From a virus, in the IMG/VR virus record IMGVR_UViG_3300049893_002232, positions 1 to 48,023 of that record: a DNA stretch of 48,023 nucleotides; one strand, 5' to 3'. Positions 22,622 to 30,473 of the stretch are shown here, in pieces. The notes under the pieces are model-generated. The model saw nothing but the letters and a program-made list of their open reading frames with translations, was not told the DNA's origin and searched no databases. Position 1 is the stretch's first letter, and every line of letters starts with the position of its first letter. The position numbers and the translations under genes are program-made.

Positions 22622-23214
22622 ACAGAGCAACGTGGTTAGAGTGGAGGAAAAAGGGGCTTGGAGCTAGTGACTCTCCTATTATCATGGGAGTCTCCCCATG
22701 GATGACTCGCTATGATCTTTGGATGCAGAAAACAGGTCAAAAAATTACGAAAGACGGAGTCAATAGTAATTGGGCGATCGATCGTGGGAACCGACTTGAG
22801 CCATTGGCCCGCGCTCACTATGAATTGATGGTCGGTTTTTCAGCACCTGCGATTCTTTGCGAGCATCCCAAGTATCCATTCATTCGTGCCTCTCTCGACG
22901 GATATAATGCAGAAAACCAGATAGTTTTGGAAATCAAATGTCCTGGTCGTGTGGATCACGATAAGGCTATGCGTGGCAAAATTCCCATGAAATATTATCC
23001 ACAAGTTCAGCATCAGCTTTTTGTTTCAAACGCCAAAAAAGCTGACTACTTCAGCTTTGACGGTCATAATGGTGTGATTGTCGAAGTAACACCAGATCCG
23101 ATCTATATAGCTTGGATGCTTGGCGAGCTAATAAAATTCTGGGAAGCCATCAATCTAAAAATCCCACCGGAACCTATCAACCACGTTGTGGTTCCCAGTG
23201 GGATAGCGGAGTGA
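22618..23214 (+). CDS. YqaJ-type viral recombinase exonuclease
   Basis: 198 residues. All PD-(D/E)XK family marks are present: LGASDSP (14-20), GNRLEPLAR, ASLDGY, LEIKCPG and the YYPQVQHQL helix. It resects double-stranded ends for annealing by the Sak4/SSB partners, although it is on the opposite strand from them. Translation is coupled to the Lar-like gene through an ATGA overlap. Confidence 0.92.
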   Translation: MNRATWLEWRKKGLGASDSPIIMGVSPWMTRYDLWMQKTGQKITKDGVNSNWAIDRGNRLEPLARAHYELMVGFSAPAILCEHPKYPFIRASLDGYNAENQIVLEIKCPGRVDHDKAMRGKIPMKYYPQVQHQLFVSNAKKADYFSFDGHNGVIVEVTPDPIYIAWMLGELIKFWEAINLKIPPEPINHVVVPSGIAE

Positions 23215-23284
23215 ACCAGCATCATCGAGTTATTCGTAAAATATCATAAAAATAAGGACAATTAAAGTGATCAAAATTAAATTA

Positions 23285-23314
23285 AATTGAAGCAAACTTA
23301 TGCTTGCTTTAATT
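23285..23314. terminator. Probable bidirectional terminator between YqaJ and the CAP gene
   Basis: AATTGAAGCAA (23285-23295) pairs, with one mismatch, with TTGCTTTAATT (23304-23314) in the 110-bp gap between convergent genes. The stem is AU-rich at its base, so strength is uncertain. Nothing else is seen in this gap. Confidence 0.5.
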
Positions 23315-23324
23315 ATAAAATCCA

Positions 23325-23810
23325 TCACTTCATAAAGATCACCACCCAATAATCACCCACCCTTGCTGCGCCCATTGCTATGTTTTTCTTATCTAACAGT
23401 ATATCACGATGCGGTTTATCTCTCAGCCAAGCCTCGACCAGCTCTTTAAAATCTTGATGTCCGCACCCTATGATTTCAGATGCTGCTTTGGTGCCACATG
23501 TCTTAGCTCGTTCCCAGAACCGACTTCCGTCGGACCCGTTATGAGAGCAAAGATTATTAGCATTCATATCCTCAGCGTGCATAAGAGCGGCGCAATCCAA
23601 TGATGGCGTCGAGACAATCATCGGTGCTCCGTTAATTCTACGCGCTTCGTTGATCTCAGCCTTAAGATAGCTTTCAAGATCTGGAAACGAGGGTTCATTC
23701 GATGGTGGCGCTGGGACATGAGGTGGCATCGGCTGAGGTTGCGACGGTGGGCAAGCCGATAGCCGACAAGACACAAGAAAAACCATGGCAAATAGTAGCG
23801 CTTTCAACAT
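23325..23810 (-). CDS. CAP/SCP-domain lipoprotein in the lysis cassette
   Basis: 161 residues from MLKALLFAMVF. A lipobox LVSC (12-15) ends the signal peptide, then a Pro-rich linker, then a CAP-like domain: LKAEINEARR, LMHAEDMNANNLCSHNG, FWERAKTCG, ASEIIGCGH and KNIAMGAARVGDYWVVIFM. CAP proteins occur in bacterial envelopes and a few phages; their activity there is unclear. CAGGAG precedes the ATG. It is the last gene of the lysis block. Confidence 0.8.
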   Translation of the reverse strand: MLKALLFAMVFLVSCRLSACPPSQPQPMPPHVPAPPSNEPSFPDLESYLKAEINEARRINGAPMIVSTPSLDCAALMHAEDMNANNLCSHNGSDGSRFWERAKTCGTKAASEIIGCGHQDFKELVEAWLRDKPHRDILLDKKNIAMGAARVGDYWVVIFMK

Positions 23811-23814
23811 TTTC

Positions 23815-24393
23815 TTAATCTCCTGCAATTAACTGATATTTGACGTTCTTCAACACTTTCGCGATATGAACTCTAACATGAGTATTTCCCCATTTTCCAT
23901 TGGCATAGTCTTGGCCGAATCTAAGATATCGCCAAGCTCCAGCCTCACCCTGACGGTGGAACAGCGCGAGAAGCTGGATGTCACTCCAACCTTTGGTTTT
24001 GGTTCTGGCCTTGGCGATGAATGGTCCTGCGTGATAATTGTAGTAAACATCAAACATATCGTCTTGATATTTCTCCATACGAAGTTTAACAGATCGCGAA
24101 GCTTTGCACTGAGGTACAACAGATGTCCAAGTGCGGCCATAAGCTCGAATAAAAAAAGCATTCCAAGCCCTCATAAATTGATATTTTCCGCTAGCCGAGC
24201 TATACGGATTTTTCGCGCATACGTTCCCACTGCTCTCAGTTAGAGCTATCGCCTCTCTCGCCGCGATATAATTGATAGAACCATCTGCTCGATCAGGCAG
24301 GCGCCCACCGTCAAGCAATAATGGCTCTTTTCCCGTAGCTATTTCAGCTCTAAAGATAACGAGGACAATAAGCATTGCGCCTAGTATTTTCAT
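23815..24393 (-). CDS. Lytic transglycosylase (SLT/lysozyme-like) with signal anchor
   Basis: 192 residues from MKILGAMLIVLVIF, with GGAGG before the ATG. After a hydrophobic export segment the protein has the lysozyme-like motif ALTESSGNVCAKNP (likely catalytic Glu53) followed by SSASGKYQFM. It would cut glycan strands from the periplasmic side. It could be an endolysin or an accessory lysis enzyme beside the amidase. Confidence 0.82.
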   Translation of the reverse strand: MKILGAMLIVLVIFRAEIATGKEPLLLDGGRLPDRADGSINYIAAREAIALTESSGNVCAKNPYSSASGKYQFMRAWNAFFIRAYGRTWTSVVPQCKASRSVKLRMEKYQDDMFDVYYNYHAGPFIAKARTKTKGWSDIQLLALFHRQGEAGAWRYLRFGQDYANGKWGNTHVRVHIAKVLKNVKYQLIAGD

Positions 24394-24428
24394 GCTGTCG
24401 TCCTCCATTTTCAATCATCAGTTGTGAA

Positions 24429-24456
24429 TACATATACAAAACTTTTTTTTGTCCAA
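24429..24456 (-). promoter_or_regulatory. Candidate promoter for the transglycosylase-CAP genes
   Basis: On the minus strand TTGGAC (24456-24451) and TATGTA (24434-24429) are 16 bases apart, in the ~200-bp gap between the amidase and transglycosylase genes. The match is moderate. Confidence 0.35.
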
Positions 24457-24518
24457 TATACCACTGTTGTAACATATCTTGCGATAGTCACTTTTTGATT
24501 TACTGGATGACGGACTTT

Positions 24519-24543
24519 GAGCCCACGTTGGCGGGCTCTTTTT
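24519..24543 (+). terminator. Intrinsic terminator oriented on the plus strand
   Basis: GAGCCC and GGGCTC (extended to 8 bp with one wobble pair) are followed on the plus strand by TTTTT. No plus-strand gene lies upstream within 1.3 kb, so this points to an antisense transcript or a small RNA. The 24394-24594 gap holds no convincing protein gene. Confidence 0.65.
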
Positions 24544-24594
24544 ATATAAAAAACTGGCAAAGGAAACTCGATTATATGGTCCCTAAAAAGGACT

Positions 24595-25203
24595 CTAACT
24601 AATCGGTTTTTTCCTTTGCATCGCTTCAAGTAAAGGCCTCATTTCAACCATAGTTCGTGATAGCACACCACCTGGATCTTGCTTGCGCCCGACAGGCTTA
24701 GCCGATTCGTCATGACCGCATATATTCTTGACCGATATTCCTTTTGACATTAACCAACCTATACAATTAATCAATGCGGTTTCCTGGACTTCCGTTGCAG
24801 CGTCCCAGCGCATCAACTTTTGACTGATATTACTTGGCCTCAATGCTGTTTCTTTAACGTCAATTATAGCACCATTCCAAGCCTTGTTACCAGTCTCTAG
24901 ATAACCCCATGAAGCCAATGCAATAGCGATAAAATTTCGGTTCGGTGACAAACCATTCCATTCAGCAACTCCTGCGTGGTTTACTCGCAAGTTAAAATAG
25001 CAAGTTTGGTAAATTCTCCCGCTTCGATCGATAATAAGGTGATAGCCGAGACCTGCCTCTTTGAGACCTAAGATTGACCTGTCAACGTCACGGTCAGCCA
25101 AATAGTGAACGCATATGCCGAGAGGTTGCATCGGTCCAACGCCTAAGGCCGTAGGGCTAACAAGTTTATAAACCCAAGGGTAAACATCAGGGAATTTCAC
25201 CAT
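24595..25203 (-). CDS. N-acetylmuramoyl-L-alanine amidase (endolysin)
   Basis: 202 residues from MVKFPDVYPW, with GAGGGAG upstream. Amidase_2/PGRP fold: ICVHYLAD supplies the first zinc His (about residue 33), then GYHLIIDRSGRIYQ, NHAG, and the closing GHDESAKPVGRKQDPGG with the last ligand and substrate residues. There is no signal peptide, so a holin must release it; the holin-like gene is immediately upstream. Confidence 0.9.
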   Translation of the reverse strand: MVKFPDVYPWVYKLVSPTALGVGPMQPLGICVHYLADRDVDRSILGLKEAGLGYHLIIDRSGRIYQTCYFNLRVNHAGVAEWNGLSPNRNFIAIALASWGYLETGNKAWNGAIIDVKETALRPSNISQKLMRWDAATEVQETALINCIGWLMSKGISVKNICGHDESAKPVGRKQDPGGVLSRTMVEMRPLLEAMQRKKPIS

Positions 25204-25396
25204 ATTTTGTTTCTCCCTCAAAAATATAAGTTTCTATCGCGTTGATCTGAGTTTCATGAGCTTCGATCCTCTCAACAACGTCGGCAAGTCTGGAATTTAA
25301 TTGATTCATGCTTATTGTTATTTCACTTAAAAACTTCACTCCAGCAATCAATGTTAGTATGATAAGAAAAAGCCCAACACGGCCAAAAAAGTCCAT
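25187..25396 (-). CDS. Holin-like membrane protein with coiled coil
   Basis: 69 residues: a transmembrane helix (VGLFLIILTLIAGVKFL) at the N-terminus and a C-terminal heptad region (LADVVERIEAHETQINAIET). This resembles small phage holin or XhlA-type helpers. GGAG precedes the ATG. It overlaps the amidase start, supporting a lysis role; which protein is the true holin is not settled. Confidence 0.6.
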   Translation of the reverse strand: MDFFGRVGLFLIILTLIAGVKFLSEITISMNQLNSRLADVVERIEAHETQINAIETYIFEGETKYGEIP

Positions 25397-25456
25397 GGTT
25401 TAATGTCTCCGTGATATGATTGGGATGGCTCAATAATATCACAAAAGAGGTGCATC

Positions 25457-25687
25457 ATGTATAAGTGCAAATTCACCTGTTCATTGTGCGGAAACCACGT
25501 TGAGCAAGATAATAGATCACTACCGCCAAATTGGTTTCAAATTGATATATGGAGACCTGAAACCGAGAGCCTTCTTAAGTTGCTGGCTTGCGGTATGTGT
25601 CTACCGAAGCCAGTGTATAAGAGTTCCGTTCAAGGATTGATGCCGATGATTCGAAAACGTTTTGCTAGTTGGTGGAGCGAGCGGTGA
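25457..25687 (+). CDS. Lone plus-strand zinc-binding protein
   Basis: 76 residues. CSLCG (8-12) and a second pair ACGMC near residue 46 fit a zinc ribbon. AGAGG lies 7 nt before the ATG, and TAATAT about 20 bp upstream could be a -10 box, so it is probably a single-gene unit. It converges with the minus-strand zinc ribbon gene and overlaps its end by 23 bp. Confidence 0.65.
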   Translation: MYKCKFTCSLCGNHVEQDNRSLPPNWFQIDIWRPETESLLKLLACGMCLPKPVYKSSVQGLMPMIRKRFASWWSER

Positions 25688-25859
25688 CATAAAGCACCTC
25701 GAATATATGATCCATATATTTATTGTGAGGTCGGCAAACATCGCAAACGGCGAAAGGTCGGACGTAGTACGGTGGCTCATCGACTTTCAAGGTAATTAAC
25801 CATTGAGAGTCTTCGCCACCGCACCAGTCGCATTTTGTTGGCTCTTCATCCTTCAGCAT
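25665..25859 (-). CDS. Small zinc-ribbon protein
   Basis: 64 residues with CDWCGG near residue 10 and CDVC near residue 40. It overlaps the upstream gene by 14 bp. The ribosome site is weak. Possibly a nucleic-acid or host-protein binder; no family recognised. Confidence 0.55.
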   Translation of the reverse strand: MLKDEEPTKCDWCGGEDSQWLITLKVDEPPYYVRPFAVCDVCRPHNKYMDHIFEVLYVTARSTN

Positions 25860-26028
25860 TCGGCACTGGTCTCAGATGGTCCTTCTTTTCTTCCTTAGGC
25901 TCGACCTTTAGCTTCTTATAGATTTCGTTCAATATAGATTTAAGATACTCATGATCATCTGCCGTCCCCTTATATTGACGGCAAACAGTATGAAGAGCTT
26001 GGATGGCTTGATCTAAATTAAATTCCAT
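25846..26028 (-). CDS. Small hypothetical protein
   Basis: 60 residues, helical and charged (NLDQAIQALHTVCRQYKG, EIYKKLKVEPKEEKKD). It directly follows the small fibre-like gene at 26030. Function unknown. Confidence 0.5.
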   Translation of the reverse strand: MEFNLDQAIQALHTVCRQYKGTADDHEYLKSILNEIYKKLKVEPKEEKKDHLRPVPNAEG

Positions 26029-26029
26029 T

Positions 26030-26539
26030 TTAGGCTATCCTTATTGCATATCCACCTACGGTAGTGTTGCTTGCTGGTATGGAGTTATAAGCATAAAATT
26101 GAGCATATAAATCTTGGTTTCCAGAGGCATCATAGACAAAGGAAACACAAGGCGCACTAACATTTTTTGCTGCATCACTACTATAAGCATTAAACGCAGT
26201 CTGTGATTGTAAACCAGTTCCACCAGAACTAGACGTAGCAACTCCAGCAACACAAATAGCGTTAGCGTTGTTAACACAAATAGAGTTATAAAAACATAAA
26301 ACCAACCATCGACCAGCAGTCAAGGTTCCCATAGCCGTTGCATTAGCATACCAACTACCAGTCCCACCAATAGTCACAGTACGAGTTGTAAATGGTATTA
26401 CTTGCCCAACATACCCAGCAGCAATAGCTGCTCCATCAGTTCTACCTGGTAAACCATTGGCGCTAACATGCCCAGGGCTCACCCCAGGAACCACGATGCC
26501 TTGCCCAAAAGTTGAAGGCGTGAAAGCTGAATTTGCCAT
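26030..26539 (-). CDS. Tail fibre-associated structural protein
   Basis: 169 residues, Gly/Ser/Thr/Ala-rich and beta-predicted (GYVGQVIPFTTRTVTIGG, SWYANATAMGTLTAGRWLVL, and a closing GGYAIRIA). This is typical of small receptor-binding or fibre-accessory proteins in siphophages. It is the last of three similar genes after the S74 fibre. Specific function not assigned. Confidence 0.6.
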   Translation of the reverse strand: MANSAFTPSTFGQGIVVPGVSPGHVSANGLPGRTDGAAIAAGYVGQVIPFTTRTVTIGGTGSWYANATAMGTLTAGRWLVLCFYNSICVNNANAICVAGVATSSSGGTGLQSQTAFNAYSSDAAKNVSAPCVSFVYDASGNQDLYAQFYAYNSIPASNTTVGGYAIRIA

Positions 26540-26551
26540 ATTTTAAAGTCC

Positions 26552-26938
26552 TTATTTGATTTCATACATAAATGTAACACAAACTGCTGAGCCACCCGTA
26601 TATGTTGCAACCCCATTAATTAGAGCACGATAATTAGATGTATCCGCACTCAAAAGCAAAGGTGAAAAAAACGTGGACTCATCGCGAGATCCGCTACCAA
26701 TTAACTCATAAGTGTTTGTTAAATTACTTGCAATTGGCAAAGTCATTGTGTAGTTCCATGTACCAGCTCCGCTTGGGCCAAAAGAAATTTTTGATGATAC
26801 ATATACAATATTATTGACTCGGAAAAAAGAAGCGTATTGCGGCACAATAGCAGCCGTGTTCAACCCATTGTAATAAGTAGGGACATAGATCCCAGCATCA
26901 ACATAATTTTTAACCTGATCTGTAAAAAAATGAGGCAT
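26552..26938 (-). CDS. Small fibre-like structural protein
   Basis: 128 residues. It starts MPHFFTDQVKNYVDAGIYVP, then becomes a beta-rich, aromatic sequence ending CVTFMYEIK. Size, composition and location suggest a tail appendage head or knob domain. No family recognised. Confidence 0.55.
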   Translation of the reverse strand: MPHFFTDQVKNYVDAGIYVPTYYNGLNTAAIVPQYASFFRVNNIVYVSSKISFGPSGAGTWNYTMTLPIASNLTNTYELIGSGSRDESTFFSPLLLSADTSNYRALINGVATYTGGSAVCVTFMYEIK

Positions 26939-26942
26939 ACTG

Positions 26943-27395
26943 TTAGATCTCCCTTATTAAATAGCCAGTGGTCGCAGGTGATGCAGCCAAAGCAGATTGA
27001 GCTTGTGTCATTTTAAATCTAATATAATTGCTTGCGCTTGAAACTCCGGTTTCACCGAGAGTTTCAGTTGTCCCATCAAACCAATATGCGGTTATCGAAG
27101 AAGTTGTTACCGTCGATGAAGGGCTATCATTCCAAACAACATTCATAAATCTTAAATACCATTTTCCGGTTGCAGGACTATAATTGATGGAGAAGTTTAA
27201 TGAGGCTGAAGCAATATATCCATTACTTGAGTTTTGATCCCAATTAACGATGATCCGTCCCATGTTAATACCGCTAGATATTATTGCATGGTTCCAATCG
27301 ACGTTGAGAACCGTACCCCCAACACCCACTGCCGAGCTATGCCTCACTCCCTGCAACGTCCCCGAAAAGTTTCCTTGTCTATTTGCTAGTGTCAT
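26943..27395 (-). CDS. Small fibre-like structural protein
   Basis: 150 residues, beta-rich (IGRIIVNWDQ-like strands, YIASASLNFSINYSP, WYLRFMNVVWND). It lies just behind the main fibre gene and may be an accessory or alternative receptor-binding tip. Function inferred from position only. Confidence 0.55.
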   Translation of the reverse strand: MTLANRQGNFSGTLQGVRHSSAVGVGGTVLNVDWNHAIISSGINMGRIIVNWDQNSSNGYIASASLNFSINYSPATGKWYLRFMNVVWNDSPSSTVTTSSITAYWFDGTTETLGETGVSSASNYIRFKMTQAQSALAASPATTGYLIREI

Positions 27396-27407
27396 ATATT
27401 TTAACCC

Positions 27408-29453
27408 TTAATTTAATTGTGATTCGAGAGCGGAGACTTTGGCTGCGAGTTCTTGGATGGCTTTAGTTAGTACGGGGATAATTTGAACATACTGCATAGC
27501 AAGCTTGTTTTCTTGTCCCTCAACAATTACTTCGCCCGTGTCATAAACGGCCTCTGGCAAAAACATTCTGGTATGTTGTGCACTGAAACCAACTTGGTTT
27601 TTTCCGTGCATTGAAAAATTGATCGGCCTTAAATTAAGGACAGTATCTAAACCATATGTTGTGTCATATATACCTGTTTTTAGCCTCTCATCGGAGGTTT
27701 GAGTTCCAACTACCGTTCCGGCTGCATCACCAATGTTAGATGCGTTTGCACTAGTATACCAAGTTCCAGCATTAGACCAAAGATATTGTCTTCCACCGCC
27801 CTGCTCATCAAAACCTAGAAAACCATTGCTTGCAGAGCTACCGTTTTTATAAACTCCGACTTGCGCTTTTTGTGTCCCATTATCTCTTAAAATCAAATCA
27901 ATCGTGCTAGAACTAGCTAATGCAGCAATACTTGTAACGGATAAAGTCCCGTTAAAGATGTGTGATTGCTGCGTCCCTGTTGTTGGTCCAAGATTCCAAG
28001 CTCCAGATGCATCATGATACCCAACTCCCAAAGTATTAGCAGCAAAACGATAGCCTCCACCTCCAACACCTTGAATGCCTGAATCTTGGAACGCATAACC
28101 GTTAGTTGAATCCAGACCCCATCTTAAAATTGATGAACCTGTAGCAAGGTTATCGGATAATAAATTTAAAATATAATTTTGGTTAGCAATAGTCCCTTTG
28201 CGTCCATAAAACGTATGAGTTACTGTCGATGAAGCTTGAGATTGGCTGAAAGTCCAATTCCCACCTGCGGTTGCTGAAGCTATAGTTTTTAATATTGAAC
28301 TGTCTAAACTTAAACTACGCATAGTTAGAGCAGAAGCTGTTCCGTTAGCGTTTCCAATAAAATCTAGGAATACATTGTTTGTGTCAGGATATAGTCTTAG
28401 TTTGGTTAAGCTTGTGCCAACAATATTTGTGGAAAATCCGTTGAAAATATGTACGACAGAACTGCCACTCGATCCGGCTGTGAATGCGCCTGCATCATCC
28501 CAACTTCCTATCTGCGTTCCACCATTTTCCTGAAAAACAAACCCACCCGAATCCTTGGCCTTCAGCGTAGAAAACTGAACCAAAGTTGAGTCAATCGCTA
28601 GAGGAAACGTGGCACCAACTGCCGGAGCATTAAGAGCGAAGTTGATCTTTGCAGAGACATAACCAGCGATACTTGGCAATGTGGCTTGGATTAAACCGCC
28701 ACTTGTGATGCTCAAAGAAAAACCAACTGGTGGCGTGTCACCAACATAGCTTGGGCTTATATAGTAATCAGAGTTTGCGCCATTCTTAGCAAACGGTGCA
28801 GAAACAAAAAACTTTAAATCTGTGGTTCCATCGATCTCAACCCATCCCGATAGCTCACCTGCTTGATAAGCTGAAACAGATTGCACGTTCGTAGTTGTAT
28901 TATTGGCCAACGCGATTTCGGTTCGAGCGTTGACCGATCCAACCACCGCACCCCTTGAGGTTCGGACGTAAATCACGGTTGTCGATATGGCGACACCGAC
29001 CGGAAGCGAAACATAACCGAGTGTACTTGGTTCCGTTGCTGTGATAGCTCCGGCTGTCGATGCGCTGAGAAAATAAGTAGTCCCAGCGGTGAGACCTGAG
29101 AGACCTGTTACCTTGCCCTCAAGAGTGACCTCAAACGTATTGGCATCTAGAACCCTGGAAACCATCCCCACAATTTCAGCTGTGGAAACGACATCAGCTT
29201 TCGCCTTGGCGTATGCCGAGCCAGTGTAATAGAGCATTTCCCCGACCGCGAAACCATGGCCTGTCTGAGAGATTCGGTCAACGGTCCCACCTGATCCGAT
29301 TGGTGTCTCGACCCCAGCCGAATCCTGAACCTGAAGCGTGCCACTTCTGTTAATGATTCGGTGGGCTCCCGACGGTGGGTTGCTGATACTTGATACGCCG
29401 ACATCAGTCAAGATAGTCGAACGAAACCTAGGATTTTGTCCTGTATATGACAT
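27408..29453 (-). CDS. Tail fibre/spike with C-terminal S74 intramolecular chaperone
   Basis: 681 residues from MSYTGQNPRF; GGGGAG lies 8 nt before this ATG. The N-terminal part has phage-fibre style segments (TGHGFAVGEMLYYTG, GLTAGTTYFLSAST), the middle is long repetitive beta-structure, and the last ~95 residues are a peptidase S74 domain: TSDERLKTGIYDT (Ser/Lys self-cleavage dyad), LRPINFSMHGKNQVGFSAQH, and a terminal coiled coil. S74 domains trimerise the fibre and are then cleaved off. Likely the receptor-binding protein. Confidence 0.88.
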   Translation of the reverse strand: MSYTGQNPRFRSTILTDVGVSSISNPPSGAHRIINRSGTLQVQDSAGVETPIGSGGTVDRISQTGHGFAVGEMLYYTGSAYAKAKADVVSTAEIVGMVSRVLDANTFEVTLEGKVTGLSGLTAGTTYFLSASTAGAITATEPSTLGYVSLPVGVAISTTVIYVRTSRGAVVGSVNARTEIALANNTTTNVQSVSAYQAGELSGWVEIDGTTDLKFFVSAPFAKNGANSDYYISPSYVGDTPPVGFSLSITSGGLIQATLPSIAGYVSAKINFALNAPAVGATFPLAIDSTLVQFSTLKAKDSGGFVFQENGGTQIGSWDDAGAFTAGSSGSSVVHIFNGFSTNIVGTSLTKLRLYPDTNNVFLDFIGNANGTASALTMRSLSLDSSILKTIASATAGGNWTFSQSQASSTVTHTFYGRKGTIANQNYILNLLSDNLATGSSILRWGLDSTNGYAFQDSGIQGVGGGGYRFAANTLGVGYHDASGAWNLGPTTGTQQSHIFNGTLSVTSIAALASSSTIDLILRDNGTQKAQVGVYKNGSSASNGFLGFDEQGGGRQYLWSNAGTWYTSANASNIGDAAGTVVGTQTSDERLKTGIYDTTYGLDTVLNLRPINFSMHGKNQVGFSAQHTRMFLPEAVYDTGEVIVEGQENKLAMQYVQIIPVLTKAIQELAAKVSALESQLN

Positions 29454-29504
29454 TTGAGAAACTCCCCTCATGTGCTTTTAGAGCATGTGTCAACGAAAAG
29501 CATA

Positions 29505-29690
29505 TCAGAAGGCGGTTTTTATAACCACTGTGAGAGAGAGGCCAACGCTAAAAATTAAAAAAAATAGATGGACGAAAAACATAATTTTCCGACCTCTACT
29601 ATAATGAGACCATCCTTCCATCCGCCAACCGATTTCGTTGATAGAAATCACCAAAGCTGCAATCCATATAAAAAAGAAAACAGCTATCAT
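29505..29690 (-). CDS. Two-span membrane protein, holin candidate
   Basis: 61 residues with two hydrophobic helices (FFFIWIAALVISI and VHLFFLIFSVGLSLTVVI) separated by a charged turn. It overlaps a one-span membrane protein gene by ATGA. It sits before the fibre gene, away from the amidase, so it could be a holin or antiholin, or an envelope protein of another kind. Confidence 0.6.
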   Translation of the reverse strand: MIAVFFFIWIAALVISINEIGWRMEGWSHYSRGRKIMFFVHLFFLIFSVGLSLTVVIKTAF

Positions 29691-29812
29691 TGGTTTTTCC
29701 TAATCTGCATCGATATCCAAGTATATATAGCCCATAAAAATACGTTAGCGAGCAAGAAACCAAAGGCGATCGATCCAACGATGTGAAACCAGTTAATGAG
29801 ACAATCGGTCAT
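29687..29812 (-). CDS. One-span membrane protein (41 residues)
   Basis: The frame from MTDCLINWFHIVGS has GAGG about 10 nt upstream, one transmembrane helix (SIAFGFLLANVFLWAIYTWI) and a basic tail (MQIRKNQ). A longer frame through 29941 is disfavoured because the gene at 29814-29984 uses that DNA in another frame. Coupled to the two-span protein. Confidence 0.6.
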   Translation of the reverse strand: MTDCLINWFHIVGSIAFGFLLANVFLWAIYTWISMQIRKNQ

Positions 29813-29813
29813 C

Positions 29814-29984
29814 TCACACGATCCTCGTATTCTTAAAACACCCGACCACGTTTTTTCTATCGATAGCGATATCATCAAGAACCAGGCATTCAAAAAGTCT
29901 TTTCTGACAAATCGATTTATCCTCGGTAGCAGCCGGACCACCGCACCAAAGGGAAACCAAAGTTAATGCTTCATAAAGCGTCAT
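29814..29984 (-). CDS. Small possibly exported protein (56 residues)
   Basis: The frame MTLYEALTLVSLWCGG...KNTRIV is preceded by AGGAG at 6 nt, a strong site. The N-terminus is mildly hydrophobic and four further Cys follow, so export is possible; a spanin-like role with the two membrane proteins behind it is speculation. One GTGCGGTGG copy lies in its LWCGGP codons. Confidence 0.5.
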   Translation of the reverse strand: MTLYEALTLVSLWCGGPAATEDKSICQKRLFECLVLDDIAIDRKNVVGCFKNTRIV

Positions 29985-30240
29985 GAGAGTCTCCTATATC
30001 AACAAGCCAACCACCATGAATCGGTTCATTAGTTTCAGGGTATTTTTCAAGAATTTGCTCAGAAATTTTTTTCAAGGAAAATGCAAATGCTCGATGGATA
30101 TTTCTACCGTATTCTAAAGCCGAGATTATTTCACCGTCATGCATTGAAGCCGTAACATTGCTATAAGCAAATTCCTCGTCTTTATGATGGACAGCTAGCA
30201 CTTGAAAATCAACGAATCTTAATGGATTTACTTTAGTCAA
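29971..30240 (-). CDS. Hypothetical protein
   Basis: 89 residues, TTG start with GGAG 6 nt upstream, overlapping the previous stop. Beta-rich N-terminus (LRFVDFQVLAVHHKDEEFAY) and a helical middle (HRAFAFSLKKISEQILEKYP). Function unknown. Confidence 0.6.
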   Translation of the reverse strand: MTKVNPLRFVDFQVLAVHHKDEEFAYSNVTASMHDGEIISALEYGRNIHRAFAFSLKKISEQILEKYPETNEPIHGGWLVDIGDSHDAL

Positions 30241-30473
30241 AATTTACTCCGAACATTTGCTACTAGATTATGGAGTTTAATTAATTCTTCGAAGCTATCT
30301 CTATAAATCAGAGAACCAACCGGAAACGACAAGGTTCTCTTGGTCAAAAATTTCATAAACTCTATAATAATTGATTTCCATTTTGATCTATTATCATCTT
30401 CTAATCTCAGAGCCCAATTATAATAATCGAGATGCATGTTAAAGGTTGAAGCTATATCGTCATTAATTTTCAT
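30237..30473 (-). CDS. Hypothetical helical protein
   Basis: 78 residues, coupled to both neighbours by short overlaps. Helices around MHLDYYNWALRLEDDNRSKW and SFEELIKLHNLVANVRSKF. No family recognised. Confidence 0.6.
   Translation of the reverse strand: MKINDDIASTFNMHLDYYNWALRLEDDNRSKWKSIIIEFMKFLTKRTLSFPVGSLIYRDSFEELIKLHNLVANVRSKF

Noticed and set aside
22618-23214. Inverted repeats near 23160-23210 at the 3' end of the YqaJ gene as a terminator.
   Set aside because: The stems are imperfect, lie within coding sequence, and no T-tract follows; the hairpin at 23285-23314 is a better candidate.
24411-24629. 72-codon minus-strand frame after the amidase gene.
   Set aside because: No ribosome site, runs through the plus-strand terminator hairpin, and its composition (scattered Arg/Lys/Val) does not look like a folded protein.
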